In this document: positions 35,965-43,930 of the stretch, piece after piece | Layout of the letters: every line of letters begins with the position of its first letter | How positions within the stretch are numbered: position 1 is the stretch's first letter | NCBI GenBank assembly: GCA_036380735.1 | Contig: DASVEE010000074.1 | Location: forward strand, 1 to 64,000 | Reading direction: 5' to 3' | DNA: 64,000 nt | Source: DASVEE01 sp036380735 | GTDB taxonomy: Bacteria > Acidobacteriota > Thermoanaerobaculia > Gp7-AA8 | Position numbers and translations under genes: made by a program | Notes under the pieces: generated by a model | Seen by the model: the letters and a program-made list of their open reading frames with translations, nothing else | What the model was told of the DNA's origin: nothing | Database searches by the model: none

Positions 35965-36465
35965 GTGAAAAGAGCGTTCCTTTCCGTCTGTCTGCTTTTC
36001 CTCTGCACGTGCGCGGCGTACAAGGCTCAGCATTCGGGCGACGATCCGAACCGGACGCGTACCGAAGCGGAAGTCCGTGAGTCCGTCGTCATCGACGAAG
36101 CCGCGCTCGGCGCCTTCGACGACCAGCCCACCGGCATCAAGCAGGCGGTGCTGCTCTCCGAGATCGACAAGTACATGGACGAGTTGAAGGCGAACGGCAA
36201 GTACGACTGCTGCGTGAAGCCCGCCTGCCGCCAGTGTGCCCTGACCGCCGGCGAATGCCACTGCCGCCAGATCATCGACAGGAACGGCCCCTGCTGCGGC
36301 GAGTGCACGCAGGCCTGGGTCGAAGGCCGCGGCAACGCCGCCGGCGTCGACCGCGAACAGGTCCTCGAGCACCTGGGCTGCGTGCGGGAACTGTACGAAA
36401 AACCGGTCCCCCCGGGCGTGACGCCGCCGGCGCAGGGCAGCACACAGTCAAAAAAGAACGACTAG
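35965..36465 (+). CDS. cysteine-rich exported protein, likely lipoprotein
   Basis: 166 residues from GTG at 35965, with AGGAGG six bases upstream. The leader MKRAFLSVCLLFLCTCAAYK is a signal sequence with candidate lipidation cysteines at 14 and 16. A compact cluster follows at about 80-114: CCVKPACRQC, CHCRQ, CCGEC. Ten cysteines within 35 residues suggest a metal site or stacked disulfides in the periplasm. The tail is Pro/Ser/Lys-rich. Family not recognised. Confidence 0.75.
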   Translation: MKRAFLSVCLLFLCTCAAYKAQHSGDDPNRTRTEAEVRESVVIDEAALGAFDDQPTGIKQAVLLSEIDKYMDELKANGKYDCCVKPACRQCALTAGECHCRQIIDRNGPCCGECTQAWVEGRGNAAGVDREQVLEHLGCVRELYEKPVPPGVTPPAQGSTQSKKND

Positions 36466-36474
36466 GTTTCCGGG

Positions 36475-36567
36475 GAACGATAGGACGAATGGGACAAATA
36501 GGACCTATAGGATTGCGTGTCATCCGTCCCATAGGTTCCATTCGTCCCATTCGTCCTATCGTTCCCT
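36475..36567. repeat. 9-bp repeat array, convergent gap
   Basis: Forward units (CGATAGGAC, GAATGGGAC, AAATAGGAC, CTATAGGAT) and reverse units (GTCCCATAG, GTTCCATTC, GTCCCATTC, GTCCTATCG) lie between the Cys-rich protein and DUF309 genes. The DUF309 stop codon lies in the last unit. Confidence 0.92.
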
Positions 36568-36900
36568 TGGCACCTTGATCCGCGGCCGTTCCCTGCGCAT
36601 CACGCACGCCATGGCAGCGGTCACCTGTTCCCGAAACGCCGCCAGATCCACGCCGCGCGGGTTCGTCACGCCATCCAGCACGCGCACGCCTTCTTCAAGC
36701 CGTTCGTAGGCGGCGCGCCATTGGCCGCGTTCCGTGTGGTGCAAACCGACGCTCACCTGCAGAAACAGCCGGACGAACTCCACTTCGTCGCGCACAGCTT
36801 CGAAGAACAGCTCCTCGAACCCCTCGCTGGCGTCGTACCAGTCGCCTTCTTCGAGCTGTCGCAGCGCTGCGACGAATCTGGGGTCCGCCTCGATCTCCAC
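36556..36900 (-). CDS. DUF309-family protein
   Basis: 114 residues. The core EGDWYDASEGFEELFFEAVR, followed by FLQVSVGLHHTERGQW and AYERLEEGVRVLDGV, matches the DUF309 helical family, whose function is unknown. The start is taken as GTG at 36900. An ATTGT-CT-ACAAT inverted repeat 6 bases upstream is shared with the divergent acyltransferase. The C-terminal Arg-Glu-Arg and the stop come from the boundary of a 9-bp array (GGGAACGATAG). Confidence 0.82.
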   Translation of the reverse strand: MEIEADPRFVAALRQLEEGDWYDASEGFEELFFEAVRDEVEFVRLFLQVSVGLHHTERGQWRAAYERLEEGVRVLDGVTNPRGVDLAAFREQVTAAMACVMRRERPRIKVPRER

Positions 36901-36906
36901 CCCCTC

Positions 36907-36918
36907 ATTGTCTACAAT
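36907..36918. promoter_or_regulatory. ATTGT-CT-ACAAT inverted repeat, divergent promoter
   Basis: The plus strand reads TACAAT (36913-36918), 9 bases before TTG at 36928. The minus strand reads GACAAT, 6 bases before GTG at 36900. One near-palindrome thus offers a -10 in each direction. Confidence 0.55.
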
Positions 36919-36927
36919 CCGGACCAC

Positions 36928-37803
36928 TTGATCCGCGGTCTCCTCACAATTCTGCTGCTCGCACAGAACCTCGCGCTCTGGGGGATTCCCGTCCTCACCG
37001 TCGGCATGCTGAAGTTCGTGACGTTCGGACGCGCGCGGCGCCGCGTGATCCTCGCGCTGGCGCGGCTGGCCGAGGGATGGGTCGGCGGGAACAACCGCGT
37101 CTTCGATCTGATGCTCCCCGTCAAGTGGGAGATCGAAGGGCTCGACCATCCCATCCGCAAGGAGGGGCACTACCTCATCATCAGCAACCACGTGTCGTGG
37201 GTCGACATCTTCGCCCTCTTCCGCCTCTTCCACGGGAAGGTCGAGTTCCTCCGTTTCTTCCTCAAGCAGGAGCTGATCTGGCTGCCGATCGCCGGACAGG
37301 CGTGCTGGGCGCTCGAGTTCCCGTTCATGAAGCGCTACACGCCGCAGTATCTGGAGAAGCATCCGGAGAAGCGCGGCGAAGACCTGAAGACGACGCGTAT
37401 CGCGATGGAGCGCTACCGGACGATACCCGTCGCCATCCTCAACTTCATCGAGGGCACCCGCTTCTCCGAGGCGAAACGGCAGGAACAGCGCTCCCCCTAC
37501 AAGCATCTCCTCCGCCCCCGCACCGGCGGACTGTCGTTCGTCCTCGCCTCCCTCGGCGATCAGCTCGACGCGATGTTCGACGTGACGATCGCCTATCCTC
37601 AGCGGGAACTGACGTTCTGGGAGTTCGTGACCGGGCGCGTCCCCCGCATCATCATGCACGTGCGGCAGATCGAGATTCCGGCCGAGTTCCGGACGAAGGC
37701 CGTCACCGAGCACGGCCCCATGCGCGGGCGCTTCAAGAAGTGGCTGGACGAGGTGTGGCGCGAAAAAGATGCGCTCATCGAGCGCTTGACCGTATTTTTC
37801 TGA
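36928..37803 (+). CDS. 1-acyl-sn-glycerol-3-phosphate acyltransferase family protein
   Basis: 291 residues from TTG at 36928; longer frames overlap the divergent DUF309 gene and are not credible. A membrane helix (about 5-30) precedes the PlsC-type motifs: His88 and Asp93 in NHVSWVD (HX4D) and FIEGTRFS for the FPEGTR motif, with Ile in place of Pro. Size and C-terminal extension resemble the YihG/AGPAT-like branch of phospholipid acyltransferases. TACAAT lies 9 bases before the start, consistent with a leaderless mRNA. Confidence 0.88.
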   Translation: MIRGLLTILLLAQNLALWGIPVLTVGMLKFVTFGRARRRVILALARLAEGWVGGNNRVFDLMLPVKWEIEGLDHPIRKEGHYLIISNHVSWVDIFALFRLFHGKVEFLRFFLKQELIWLPIAGQACWALEFPFMKRYTPQYLEKHPEKRGEDLKTTRIAMERYRTIPVAILNFIEGTRFSEAKRQEQRSPYKHLLRPRTGGLSFVLASLGDQLDAMFDVTIAYPQRELTFWEFVTGRVPRIIMHVRQIEIPAEFRTKAVTEHGPMRGRFKKWLDEVWREKDALIERLTVFF

Positions 37804-37834
37804 CTCTCTCCGCGACTCACAGACGGAGAGAAGC

Positions 37835-40204
37835 ATGTCAGCAATCATGTCCGACCTGACCAGGTACACAACGGCTGAGGAGGAGCTGCGGCACCGGCTC
37901 GAGTTCGAGCGCCTGGTCGCCGGCATTTCCTCGGAGCTGATGAAGGCTCCCAGCGCCGCGCTCGACGCCGTCATCGCCGACGTCCTCGGCCGCCTCGGGC
38001 AGTTCGCCCATGCCGACCGCAGCTCCATCTTCCTCATCTCCTCCGACGGCAAGCGCCTCACGAGCGCGTACGAATGGTGCGCCGAAGGCGTGCCGTCGCT
38101 GTGCGGCGAGTTGCAGACGTTTCCCCTCGAGGAGTTCCGGGCCCTGCGCGCGCGGCACGCGCGCTCGCTGCTCGATCTGCCGCTCCGCGCCGGCGAGCGC
38201 CCCGCGGGCTTCATCGGCTTCGATTCGGTGCACGAGGAGCGCAGCTGGTCCGAGGCGGATCGCGCCCTCTTCGGCATCGTCAGCGAATTGATCGGCCATG
38301 CGTTCGAGCGCAAACGCACCGAGCAGACGTTGCGCGATCAGGACGAGCGCTTCCGCCTCCTGACCAAGGTGACGCAGGATGTCGTTTACGACTGGAACCT
38401 CATCGACGACACCGTGTGGTGGAACGGCGTCATGAACGACGCGCTCGGATATGAGACGGCCGGCTCGGTGCTGCCGGTCGACTGGTGGGTCTCGCGCATC
38501 CATCCCGACGATCACGACCGCATCACAGTGTCGCTCGATCGTGCGTTGAGCGGCGACGATCTCTTCTGGTCCGGCGAGTACCGTTTCCTGCGCGGCGACG
38601 GCAGCTATGCGTACGTCCTCGACCGCGGCGGCATCATCCGCGACGAGCACGAGCGCGCCGTCCGCATGATCGGCGCGATGATGGACATGAGCGAGCGCCG
38701 GCGCACCGAGGAGCAACTCGCGCTGAGCGAGGTGTACTTCCGCTCCGTCATCGAGAACATCACGGAAGTCATCGCCATCCTCGACGAGAACGGCACGATC
38801 CGTTACGAGAGCCCGGCGTTGTACAACGCTCTCGGTTATCGCGCCGAGGAGCAGGTCGGGCTGAACGCGTTCGACTTCATTCATCCCGACGACCGCGGCA
38901 TCGTCGCCGCCGAGTTTCAGCGCGGCAAGCACATTCAGGGGATGACGGCGCAGGTGCGCTACCGCTACCTGCACAAGGACGGCTCGTGGCGCTGGCTCGA
39001 ATCGTCGGGCATCAACATGGTCGAGAACCCGGCGGTCGGCGGCATCGTCGTGACGTCGCGAGAGGTGACGCAACGCATCGCCCTCGAACAGCAGCTCGAG
39101 CAGGCGAACCGCCTCACGTCCCTCGGGCGTCTCGCCGCTTCGATCGCGCACGAGTTCAACAACGTGCTGATGGGCATCCAGCCGTTCGCGGAGCGCATCC
39201 GCCGCCTCGTCACGGACGACGAGCGCGTGCGCACCGCGACCGACCACATCACACGCGCCGTCGAGCGTGGGCGCCGCGTGACCTCGGAAGTCCTGCAGTT
39301 CACGCGCGTCTCCGAGCCGGTCGTCGCGCCGCTCGAGCTCGGCCCGTGGCTGCGTCAGATCACCCCCGACCTGCGCGCGCTCCTCGGTCCGCAGATCGAG
39401 CTCGACGTCGCGATCACGCCCGACCTCTGGATGAAAGCCGACGCGTCGCAGATGGTCCAGGTCCTCGTCAACCTCACGACGAACGCCCGCGACGCGATGG
39501 TGAACGGCGGCCGGCTGCAGATCCGCGTCGCACGCGGCTCACGCGCCACGTCGGCGTTCAGCGTGGCGGAGCCCGACCGCTTCGCGCACTTCACGCTGGT
39601 CGACAACGGCAGCGGTATCCCCGCCGAACATCTGCCGCACCTCTTCGATCCGCTCTTCACCACGAAGCCGGCCGGCAAAGGCACCGGCCTCGGACTGGCG
39701 GTCGCGCATCAGATCGTGGCGCGGCACGGCGGAGCGATGTTCGTCCAGCCGAATCCCGACGGCGCCGGCACCACGTTCCACTTCTACGTCCCGCTCACCG
39801 CGGAACGTCCGGGCGCCAAGGTGCCACGCGCAGCCGCCGAGGCGATGCCGTCGCTGCGGCTGCTGCTGGTCGACGACGAGGAGCTCGTCGCCCTCGGCAT
39901 CCGCGATCTGCTGGCGGCGGAAGGCCACGAGGTGCTGATCGCCGCCACCGGCGAAGATGCGCTGCGCGTGGCCGAGGAGTGCCGCCCGGACGCCGTGATC
40001 CTCGACATTTCCCTGCCGGGCATCAGCGGCGTGGCCGTCTACGAAGAGCTGGCGAAGACACGCCCCGATCTGCCGACGGTCTTCTCCAGCGGCCACGGCG
40101 ATCGCCGCATCATCGAACGCTACCTGGGGAAGCCCCACGTGGTGTCGCTGCTCAAGCCGTACGAGTTGGGCGATTTGCTGGGCGCGCTGCGCAAGGCGTT
40201 GTAG
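37835..40204 (+). CDS. hybrid sensor histidine kinase: GAF, PAS, PAS, HisKA, HATPase, receiver
   Basis: 789 residues and no membrane helix, so cytoplasmic. A GAF-like domain (about 25-165) is followed by two PAS domains (about 175-300 and 305-425). HisKA has its phosphorylatable His near 439 in SIAHEFNNVLMG. The ATPase has NLTTNARDAM, DNGSGIP and GKGTGLGLAV. A C-terminal receiver has phosphoacceptor Asp near 724 (ILDISLPG). GGAGAG lies upstream of the ATG. It could signal to the single-domain receivers at 27.5 and 35.2 kb; that is inference. Confidence 0.95.
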   Translation: MSAIMSDLTRYTTAEEELRHRLEFERLVAGISSELMKAPSAALDAVIADVLGRLGQFAHADRSSIFLISSDGKRLTSAYEWCAEGVPSLCGELQTFPLEEFRALRARHARSLLDLPLRAGERPAGFIGFDSVHEERSWSEADRALFGIVSELIGHAFERKRTEQTLRDQDERFRLLTKVTQDVVYDWNLIDDTVWWNGVMNDALGYETAGSVLPVDWWVSRIHPDDHDRITVSLDRALSGDDLFWSGEYRFLRGDGSYAYVLDRGGIIRDEHERAVRMIGAMMDMSERRRTEEQLALSEVYFRSVIENITEVIAILDENGTIRYESPALYNALGYRAEEQVGLNAFDFIHPDDRGIVAAEFQRGKHIQGMTAQVRYRYLHKDGSWRWLESSGINMVENPAVGGIVVTSREVTQRIALEQQLEQANRLTSLGRLAASIAHEFNNVLMGIQPFAERIRRLVTDDERVRTATDHITRAVERGRRVTSEVLQFTRVSEPVVAPLELGPWLRQITPDLRALLGPQIELDVAITPDLWMKADASQMVQVLVNLTTNARDAMVNGGRLQIRVARGSRATSAFSVAEPDRFAHFTLVDNGSGIPAEHLPHLFDPLFTTKPAGKGTGLGLAVAHQIVARHGGAMFVQPNPDGAGTTFHFYVPLTAERPGAKVPRAAAEAMPSLRLLLVDDEELVALGIRDLLAAEGHEVLIAATGEDALRVAEECRPDAVILDISLPGISGVAVYEELAKTRPDLPTVFSSGHGDRRIIERYLGKPHVVSLLKPYELGDLLGALRKAL

Positions 40205-40286
40205 GGGCATAGGACCTTTAGGACCGAGGCTTCCCCGTCCCATTCGTCCTATAGGTCCCATCGTCCCGTTCGTCCCATCGTTCCCT
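40205..40286. repeat. 9-bp repeat array upstream of the BlaI operator
   Basis: GCATAGGAC and TTTAGGAC units are followed by reverse units (GTCCCATTC, GTCCTATAG, GTCCCATCG, GTCCCGTTC, GTCCCATCG), between the kinase stop and the BlaI promoter. Confidence 0.88.
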
Positions 40287-40293
40287 GCCATCT

Positions 40294-40333
40294 ACGAAAG
40301 ATTTCGTTGATCTTACGAAACCCTTCGTATAAC
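40294..40333 (+). promoter_or_regulatory. promoter with two dyad operators for the BlaI/M56 module
   Basis: There are two inverted repeats: ACGAAA-GA-TTTCGT (40294-40307) and TACGAA-ACCC-TTCGTA (40314-40329). TATAAC at 40328-40333 is a likely -10 and TTGATC at 40307-40312 a possible -35 with 15-bp spacing. A BlaI dimer on both dyads would block the promoter. The dyad core differs from the TACA/TGTA core known for classical BlaI. Confidence 0.7.
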
Positions 40334-40363
40334 CTCTCCGTACTAGCACACGAGGAGATTCCG

Positions 40364-40753
40364 ATGGCGGACAAAACCATACCCCGACCGACCGATGCGG
40401 AGCTCGCGATCCTGAACGTTTTATGGGAGCGCGGCCCCTGTACCGTCCGCGACGTGCACGACGAGCTTGCCACCTCGCAGGACAGCGGCTACACCACGGT
40501 GCTCAAGCTGATGCAGATCATGACGGAGAAGGGGCTCGTCACCCGCGACGAGTCGAACCGCGCGCACGTCTACTCCGCGAAGCAGAGCGAGCAGCGCACG
40601 CAGCGGCAGCTGCTCTCCGACCTCATGGAGCGCGCGTTCGGCGGCTCGCCGACGAAGCTCGTCATGCAGGCTCTCTCCACCCGGCAAACCTCGGCTGAAG
40701 AGCTCACGGCCATCCGCGAGCTGCTCAACCAGCTCGAAGGAGAATCGAAATGA
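40364..40753 (+). CDS. BlaI/MecI-family transcriptional repressor
   Basis: 129-residue winged-helix repressor (PTDAELAILNVLWERG, CTVRDVHDEL, YTTVLKLMQIMTEKGLV) with the helical dimerisation tail. In bla/mec systems it is inactivated by proteolysis after the M56 sensor is triggered. GAGGAG precedes the ATG. It overlaps the M56 gene by ATGA (40750-40753). Two dyads in front of the gene suggest autoregulation. Confidence 0.93.
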   Translation: MADKTIPRPTDAELAILNVLWERGPCTVRDVHDELATSQDSGYTTVLKLMQIMTEKGLVTRDESNRAHVYSAKQSEQRTQRQLLSDLMERAFGGSPTKLVMQALSTRQTSAEELTAIRELLNQLEGESK

Positions 40754-42825
40754 ACGTCGAGTTTCTGACTGGTCCCGTCGCTCAAGCCCTCGGGTGGGCG
40801 CTGCTGCACCTGCTCTGGCAGGGCGCGCTCGTCGCCGGGATCCTCGCCGCTACCCTCGCCCTCCTCTCGAAACAGTCCGCCGGCGTCCGGTACGCCGTCT
40901 CGTGCGGCGCGCTCGCCCTGCTGCTCGTCCTCTTCGCGGGGACCGCGTGGCAGGCGTACGAGCCTCCCGTCGCAACCGCCACCGCGGTGACGCCGTCGCA
41001 GCCGACGCTGAAGCTCGGCCCGATTGCCTTCGTGCTTCCCGACGATCCCGCCACGCATTCGGCGACCGACCTCCTCGCCACCGCGCGCGGCCTGCTGCCC
41101 AACATCGTGATGCTATGGCTCCTCGGCGTCGCGCTCCTCTCCACCCGCCTCGCGGTGACGTGGACGCGCGCCTACCGACTTACCGCCAACACGACGCCCG
41201 CCGCCGAACAGTGGCAGCGCGCGGTCGTGCGGCTCGCCGCTGCGATGGGCCTGAAGCGCGCGGTGAGCCTGGTCCAGTCGACGACGGTCGAAGTGCCGTC
41301 CGTGATCGGCTGGCTGCGGCCCGTCGTGCTGCTCCCCGCCTCGGCGCTCAGCGGCCTCTCGATGGAACAGGTCGAGATGATCCTCGCGCACGAGCTGGCC
41401 CACGTGCGCCGTCACGATTTCTTCGTCAACTTCCTCCAGGCGCTCGCCGAGACCCTCATGTTCTACCACCCGGCCGTCTGGTGGATCTCGCGTCAGGTGC
41501 GCATCGAGCGCGAGCACTGCTGCGACGACCTCGCCGTGGCCGTGTGCGGCAAGCCGCTGCAGTACGCCCGTGCCCTCTCGCGCCTCGAAGAGCTGCGTGC
41601 CCGTGCGCCGGAGCTCGCGGTTGCCGCGAACGGCGGCTCGCTCTTCGAGCGCATCAAGCGGATCGCGACGCGCGGCGGCGACGCTGCTCCGGCACCCCGC
41701 TGGATCGCCGCGCTGGCCGTCCTCACCGTCCTCGGCGCCGCCATGGCCATGCCGTCGATGCCGCTCTTCGCCGACCGCGACGTGCCGGCGCGTGCCGCCA
41801 CCTCGTCGATCGACGTCCTGCCGCCGGAACCGCCTGAGCCGCCGGACGCGCCCGAAGTTCCGGAAGTGCCCGAGTTCCCCGAAGTGCCGGAGCTCCCCGA
41901 GCTTCCCGACATCCCGGAGCCGCCCGACGCTCCCGGCCTCGCCGCGCTCGGCAACCTCGCCCATCTCGCGGAGCTTGGCAACCTCGCCGCTCTCGCGGAG
42001 CTCGGCAACCTCGCCCACCTCGACGAGCTCGGCGACCTCTCCGATCTCGATGTGGACATCGACATCGATCCCGACATCGACATCGACCACGATTTCGACA
42101 TCGACATCGATGAAGACCTCGACGTGGATGTGGACGTCGACGACAAGGTGAAGGTCAAGGTCAGGAACGGCGTCAAGCAGCAGGTGAAGCTCAAGCAGAA
42201 GGACAAGATCCTGAGCAAGGAAAAGCTCACCCTCGACGAGATCATCAGCCTCCGCGCGGTCGGCGCGACACCCGAGTACATCGCCGAAATGACGGGCATC
42301 TTCGGTGACTCGCTGACACTCGGCACGGCGACAGCGCTCAGCGTCCACGGCGTCAACGCCGCGTACGTCCGCGACATCCGCGGCGCCTTCGGCAACGATC
42401 TCGACGCGGGCGACATCCTCGCCCTGCGCATTCACGACCTCACCCCCGCCTACGCGCGCCAGATGCGCGACGTGCTCGGCGGCTCGCTCACGCTGAAACA
42501 GTTGCTGCCGATGAAGATCCACGACGTCGACCCGGCGTTCGTCCGCGAGATGCGCGCTCTCTTCGGCAACCAGCTCGCGGTCAACGAAATCGTCGGCCTG
42601 CGCATCCACGACGTCTCGCGCGAGTACGTCACCGCGATCCGCTCCGCGGGCGTCGACGTGAAGACCGCCCGTGAGGCGATGTCGCTGCAGATCGCCGACG
42701 TCGACCTCGACATGGTGAAGCAGCTCGCCGCCGCCGGTTACAAGAACCTCTCCGTCCGCGAGCTCGTCCGCCTCAGCCACGCCGGTCTGACGGTCCGCGA
42801 GCTCGAGCAGTACCGCAAACAGTAG
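40750..42825 (+). CDS. BlaR1/MecR1-like M56 membrane metallopeptidase with C-terminal repeat domain
   Basis: 691 residues. Four membrane segments surround the zinc site HELAH (His214, Glu215, His218) with a further ligand in the EREHCCDD region. Instead of the penicillin-binding sensor of BlaR1, the part after the last helix (about 340) holds a Pro/Glu/Val-rich linker (PEVPEFPEVPELPELPD). Leu/Ala/Gly-rich repeats (LGNLAHLAELGNL) and a striking Asp-hydrophobic ladder (about 433-467) follow. About seven units of 25-29 residues (LRIHDLTPAYARQMR type) end the chain. The same repeat forms the next gene product. Confidence 0.93.
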   Translation: MNVEFLTGPVAQALGWALLHLLWQGALVAGILAATLALLSKQSAGVRYAVSCGALALLLVLFAGTAWQAYEPPVATATAVTPSQPTLKLGPIAFVLPDDPATHSATDLLATARGLLPNIVMLWLLGVALLSTRLAVTWTRAYRLTANTTPAAEQWQRAVVRLAAAMGLKRAVSLVQSTTVEVPSVIGWLRPVVLLPASALSGLSMEQVEMILAHELAHVRRHDFFVNFLQALAETLMFYHPAVWWISRQVRIEREHCCDDLAVAVCGKPLQYARALSRLEELRARAPELAVAANGGSLFERIKRIATRGGDAAPAPRWIAALAVLTVLGAAMAMPSMPLFADRDVPARAATSSIDVLPPEPPEPPDAPEVPEVPEFPEVPELPELPDIPEPPDAPGLAALGNLAHLAELGNLAALAELGNLAHLDELGDLSDLDVDIDIDPDIDIDHDFDIDIDEDLDVDVDVDDKVKVKVRNGVKQQVKLKQKDKILSKEKLTLDEIISLRAVGATPEYIAEMTGIFGDSLTLGTATALSVHGVNAAYVRDIRGAFGNDLDAGDILALRIHDLTPAYARQMRDVLGGSLTLKQLLPMKIHDVDPAFVREMRALFGNQLAVNEIVGLRIHDVSREYVTAIRSAGVDVKTAREAMSLQIADVDLDMVKQLAAAGYKNLSVRELVRLSHAGLTVRELEQYRKQ

Positions 42826-42838
42826 GAGACCTCACACC

Positions 42839-43810
42839 ATGCGCAGACAGATTGCCGCAGTGACGCTGTTCCTCCTCGCCGCCACGACGCCGTCCTTCGC
42901 CGAGGAGCTGCGCGGCTCCTGGGCCGCCAAGCTGCAGAAAGATCCGTCGAAAGTCCACGTGCAGCTCCACTACGAGCGCAGCAACCACGGAAACACGATG
43001 CCGCTGGCGTCGTTCACCGGCCTCACCTCCGCCCAGATGAACGCCGCGACGTCGACGCCGGTGCAGTTCGGCCTCAAGCGCGAAGCCGGCAGCGTCGCCT
43101 TCGACGGCGCGTTCAAGAACGGTCACGGCGGCGGCGAGTTCGTCTTCACGCCCAACGAGGCGTACTACCAGACGATCCAGAACCTCGGCGTGCCGCTCGG
43201 CAAGTTCGAGCGCAAGCGGGAGCGCGTCGAAACGCTCTTCTCGCTCGCGCTGCTCGACGTCTCGACGGCGTTCATCCGCTCGATGATCGCCGAGGGGTAT
43301 CGCGTCGACCTCGATGACTACATGTCGATGCGCATCTTCGACGTCACGCCGGAGCTCATCCGCGAGATGCGCGCACTCGGCTATAACCTCAGCGCGGAGA
43401 AGCTGGTCGAGACGCAGGTTCACAAGGTCACACCGGAGTACATCCGCGCGATGCGCGCGTCCGGCTGGGGCGACCTGCCGCTCGACGACCTCGTCTCCAG
43501 CCGCATCCATAAGGTGACGCCGGAGTTTTCGGCCGAGATGAAGGCCGCCGGCTACCGCCTCGACTTCGACGACCTCACCGCCTTCCGCATCCACGGCGTC
43601 ACCACGGAGTTCATCCGCGAGCTCCGCGCCCTCGGCTACACCAAAGTCGACGCCGACGACCTCGTCGCCATGCGCATCCACCGAGTCACCCCCCAGTTCA
43701 TTCGCGAGCTCCGCGAAGCGGGGTATGAAGGCGTCCCGGTGGACAAGCTGGTGTCGATGCGCATCCACGGCGTGGACGCCGCGATGGTCAAGAAGATGAA
43801 CAAGAAGTAG
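42839..43810 (+). CDS. exported repeat protein, partner of the M56 sensor
   Basis: 323 residues with a signal peptide (1-21, ending PSFAE). An N-terminal domain (about 22-125) is followed by about seven tandem units of roughly 28 residues with the pattern G-Y-x-L-x-x-D-D-L-x-x-x-R-I-H-x-V-T-P-x-F-I-R-E-M-R (for example SMRIFDVTPELIREMRALGY). These match the C-terminal repeats of the M56 protein encoded just upstream. GGAG precedes the ATG. Shared periplasmic repeats suggest that the two proteins contact each other; the function is unknown. Confidence 0.85.
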   Translation: MRRQIAAVTLFLLAATTPSFAEELRGSWAAKLQKDPSKVHVQLHYERSNHGNTMPLASFTGLTSAQMNAATSTPVQFGLKREAGSVAFDGAFKNGHGGGEFVFTPNEAYYQTIQNLGVPLGKFERKRERVETLFSLALLDVSTAFIRSMIAEGYRVDLDDYMSMRIFDVTPELIREMRALGYNLSAEKLVETQVHKVTPEYIRAMRASGWGDLPLDDLVSSRIHKVTPEFSAEMKAAGYRLDFDDLTAFRIHGVTTEFIRELRALGYTKVDADDLVAMRIHRVTPQFIRELREAGYEGVPVDKLVSMRIHGVDAAMVKKMNKK

Positions 43811-43832
43811 GACGATGGGACGAATGGGACCC
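43808..43832. repeat. 9-bp repeat array, forward block
   Basis: TAGGACGATGGGACGAATGG with GAC forms two to three forward units starting at the stop codon of the repeat protein (TAG at 43808-43810). The reverse block is at 43893-43926. Confidence 0.85.
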
Positions 43833-43858
43833 ATCTAACACCAGCCTGTAAAACAATA

Positions 43859-43892
43859 GCCGGCGCCCTTCATCAAGTCGGGCGCCGGCCTT
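43859..43892. terminator. intrinsic terminator between array blocks
   Basis: The 10-bp stem GCCGGCGCCC/GGGCGCCGGC (43859-43868 and 43880-43889) is followed by CTTTG on the plus strand and preceded by an A-rich stretch for the minus strand. It can end transcription of the BlaI/M56 module and perhaps of the convergent VIT gene. Array blocks flank it on both sides. Confidence 0.75.
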
Positions 43893-43926
43893 TGTCCTAT
43901 TCGTCCTATAGGTCCTATCGTTCCCT
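43893..43926. repeat. 9-bp repeat array, reverse block
   Basis: GTCCTATTC, GTCCTATAG and GTCCTATCGTTCCC follow directly after the terminator and close the bracket around it. Confidence 0.88.
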
Positions 43927-43930
43927 GTCG

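Noticed and set aside
36721..36927. Longer start for the acyltransferase
   Set aside because: It would overlap the divergent DUF309 gene; the TACAAT and TTG at 36928 give a better start next to the first membrane helix.
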